This document shows, in pieces, positions 5,098-5,606 of a DNA stretch of 5,606 bases. Source of the DNA: DATCDR01 sp036510575 (GTDB lineage: Bacteria > Actinomycetota > Acidimicrobiia > Acidimicrobiales > Bog-793); assembly GCA_036510575.1 (NCBI GenBank), contig DATCDR010000187.1:1-5606 (forward strand), in the 5' to 3' direction. The translations under genes and the position numbers were made by a program. The stretch's first letter is position 1. Every line of letters begins with the position of its first letter. The notes below the pieces were generated by a model. It searched no databases. It saw only the letters and a list, made by a program, of their open reading frames with translations, and had not been told where the DNA came from.

Positions 5098-5379
5098 CTA
5101 GGAAACCGCGGAGACTTCCCTGCTTTGTTGAACCCTGGCACGACGGACGCGGCGACGCTCCCGTTCGCTCATGCCGCCCCAGATCCCGAACTTCTCGCCG
5201 TTCGCGATCGCAAACTCCAAGCAGTCCACGCGAACGACGCATCCACGACAGACTTCCTTGGCCTCCCGCGTGGACGAGCCACGTTCTGGGAAGAACAGAT
5301 CCGGGTCAACTCCCATGCAGTTTGCTCTCGACTGCCATCCTGGGGTCTCGTATCCACCTATCAGCGCCTGAATGTCCAC
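5098..5379 (-). CDS. WhiB2/WhmD-like iron-sulfur regulator
   Basis: The 93-residue protein has cysteines at 21, 44, 47 and 53 (C-x22-C-x2-C-x5-C), the cluster ligands of WhiB proteins, then FGIWGGMSERERRRVRRAR as turn and basic DNA/sigma-contact helix. The stretch DPDLFFPERGSSTREAKEVC and the FGIWGG form resemble WhiB2/WhmD (Streptomyces WhiB), regulators of septation and sporulation in relatives; that role is inferred by similarity only. The GTG at 5379 is chosen because AAGGAAGG (5391-5384) sits just upstream. The frame remains open to a TTG at 5487, but that extension (YYPLHLAVVGDKNDYIG...) does not look like a WhiB N-terminus and would bury the ribosome-binding site. The gene converges on the formiminotransferase gene with only 14 bases between stops, leaving no room for separate terminators. 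It is closer to the WhmD class than the first WhiB in this window. Confidence 0.93.
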   Translation of the reverse strand: MDIQALIGGYETPGWQSRANCMGVDPDLFFPERGSSTREAKEVCRGCVVRVDCLEFAIANGEKFGIWGGMSERERRRVRRARVQQSREVSAVS

Positions 5380-5383
5380 GGCA

Positions 5384-5391
5384 CCTTCCTT
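5384..5391 (-). promoter_or_regulatory. Shine-Dalgarno that fixes the WhiB2-like start
   Basis: On the minus strand AAGGAAGG lies 4 bases before the GTG at 5379 (7 bases measured from the AAGGA core). It is the strongest ribosome-binding site in the window and decides for this internal GTG against upstream in-frame GTG and TTG codons. Confidence 0.7.
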
Positions 5392-5499
5392 AACTTGGCC
5401 GGCGTGCACCAAAGAGCACAACGGTGGAATTACACCGATGTAGTCATTCTTGTCGCCAACGACCGCCAAATGCAAGGGGTAATACAAGAAACGACTACA

Positions 5500-5516
5500 C
5501 GGCGCTGTTGGCGCCG
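5500..5516. repeat. Hairpin upstream of the WhiB2-like gene
   Basis: CGGCGC-TGTTG-GCGCCG forms a perfect 6-bp stem with a 5-base loop. On the minus strand it is followed, after TGTAGTCG, by TTTCTTGT, a modest T-rich tract. It could be a weak terminator for a minus-strand gene ending at 5533, if that gene is real. Confidence 0.35.
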
Positions 5517-5532
5517 AGCGCTCATGTAGGAA

Positions 5533-5606
5533 CTACGCCCCTCTTCGGATGTGCCGGCGATGCGCGCCGCTACGGTGCTCGACGAAATCGACGAGGACGT
5601 AGTCAC
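5533..5606. other. Edge of a neighbouring gene, strand undecided
   Basis: Two readings fit. On the plus strand GTG 5551 or ATG 5560 opens a frame to the right edge (MRAATVLDEIDEDVVT), with codons mostly starting with G and ending in G or C; no ribosome-binding site is seen. On the minus strand a frame enters from the right edge and stops at TAG 5535-5533 (DYVLVDFVEHRSGAHRRHIR then RGA), and the hairpin at 5516-5500 would then sit where a terminator is expected. At most 24 codons are visible, too few to decide or to name a product. Confidence 0.3.

Noticed and set aside
1..5606. CRISPR array, tRNA or rRNA genes
   Set aside because: No regularly spaced repeats were found, nor any cloverleaf with a T-loop motif or rRNA-like stretch, on reading both strands by eye.

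Overview
The window looks like a piece of a moderately GC-rich actinobacterial (Actinomycetota) chromosome. Two WhiB-type iron-sulfur regulators, a family essentially confined to that phylum (and its phages), lie about 0.9 kb apart, and a DUF2342 'zincin-like' protein, also an actinobacterial hallmark, is present. The particular mix reminds me of uncultured Acidimicrobiia-like lineages, but that finer placement is an impression and not something the sequence proves.

Left part (1-2297): the 3' part of a metallo-beta-lactamase-fold hydrolase runs in from the left edge. It is followed on the same strand by a 405-residue DUF2342 protein in which the expected zinc-binding residues are missing. A small conserved-looking protein of unknown function is encoded on the opposite strand and ends tail to tail with it, the two stop codons overlapping in the 4 bases CTAA.

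Middle part (2349-3317): a compact two-gene unit encodes a ParB-like 'DGMHR' protein and a P-loop kinase of the zeta-toxin/AAA_33 type. It is bracketed by a pair of imperfect inverted repeats of 31 and 32 bases. Nothing resembling a transposase is inside, and the kinase stop codon lies within the right repeat. This arrangement looks like a small non-autonomous mobile cassette and is the most interesting object in the window. To its right, 3318-3945 has no convincing gene. It does carry a 124-codon open frame on the minus strand that lacks any sensible start codon and whose stop lies inside the right repeat, so it may be a gene remnant or a repeated non-coding element.

Right part (3949-5606): a short WhiB protein and a formiminotransferase-domain protein (histidine/folate one-carbon metabolism) are on the plus strand. 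A second, WhiB2/WhmD-like protein is on the minus strand and converges on the formiminotransferase with only 14 bases between them. The last ~75 bases probably hold the edge of another gene, but its strand cannot be settled. Apart from the two-gene cassette, the genes look like independent housekeeping or regulatory units and not one pathway.
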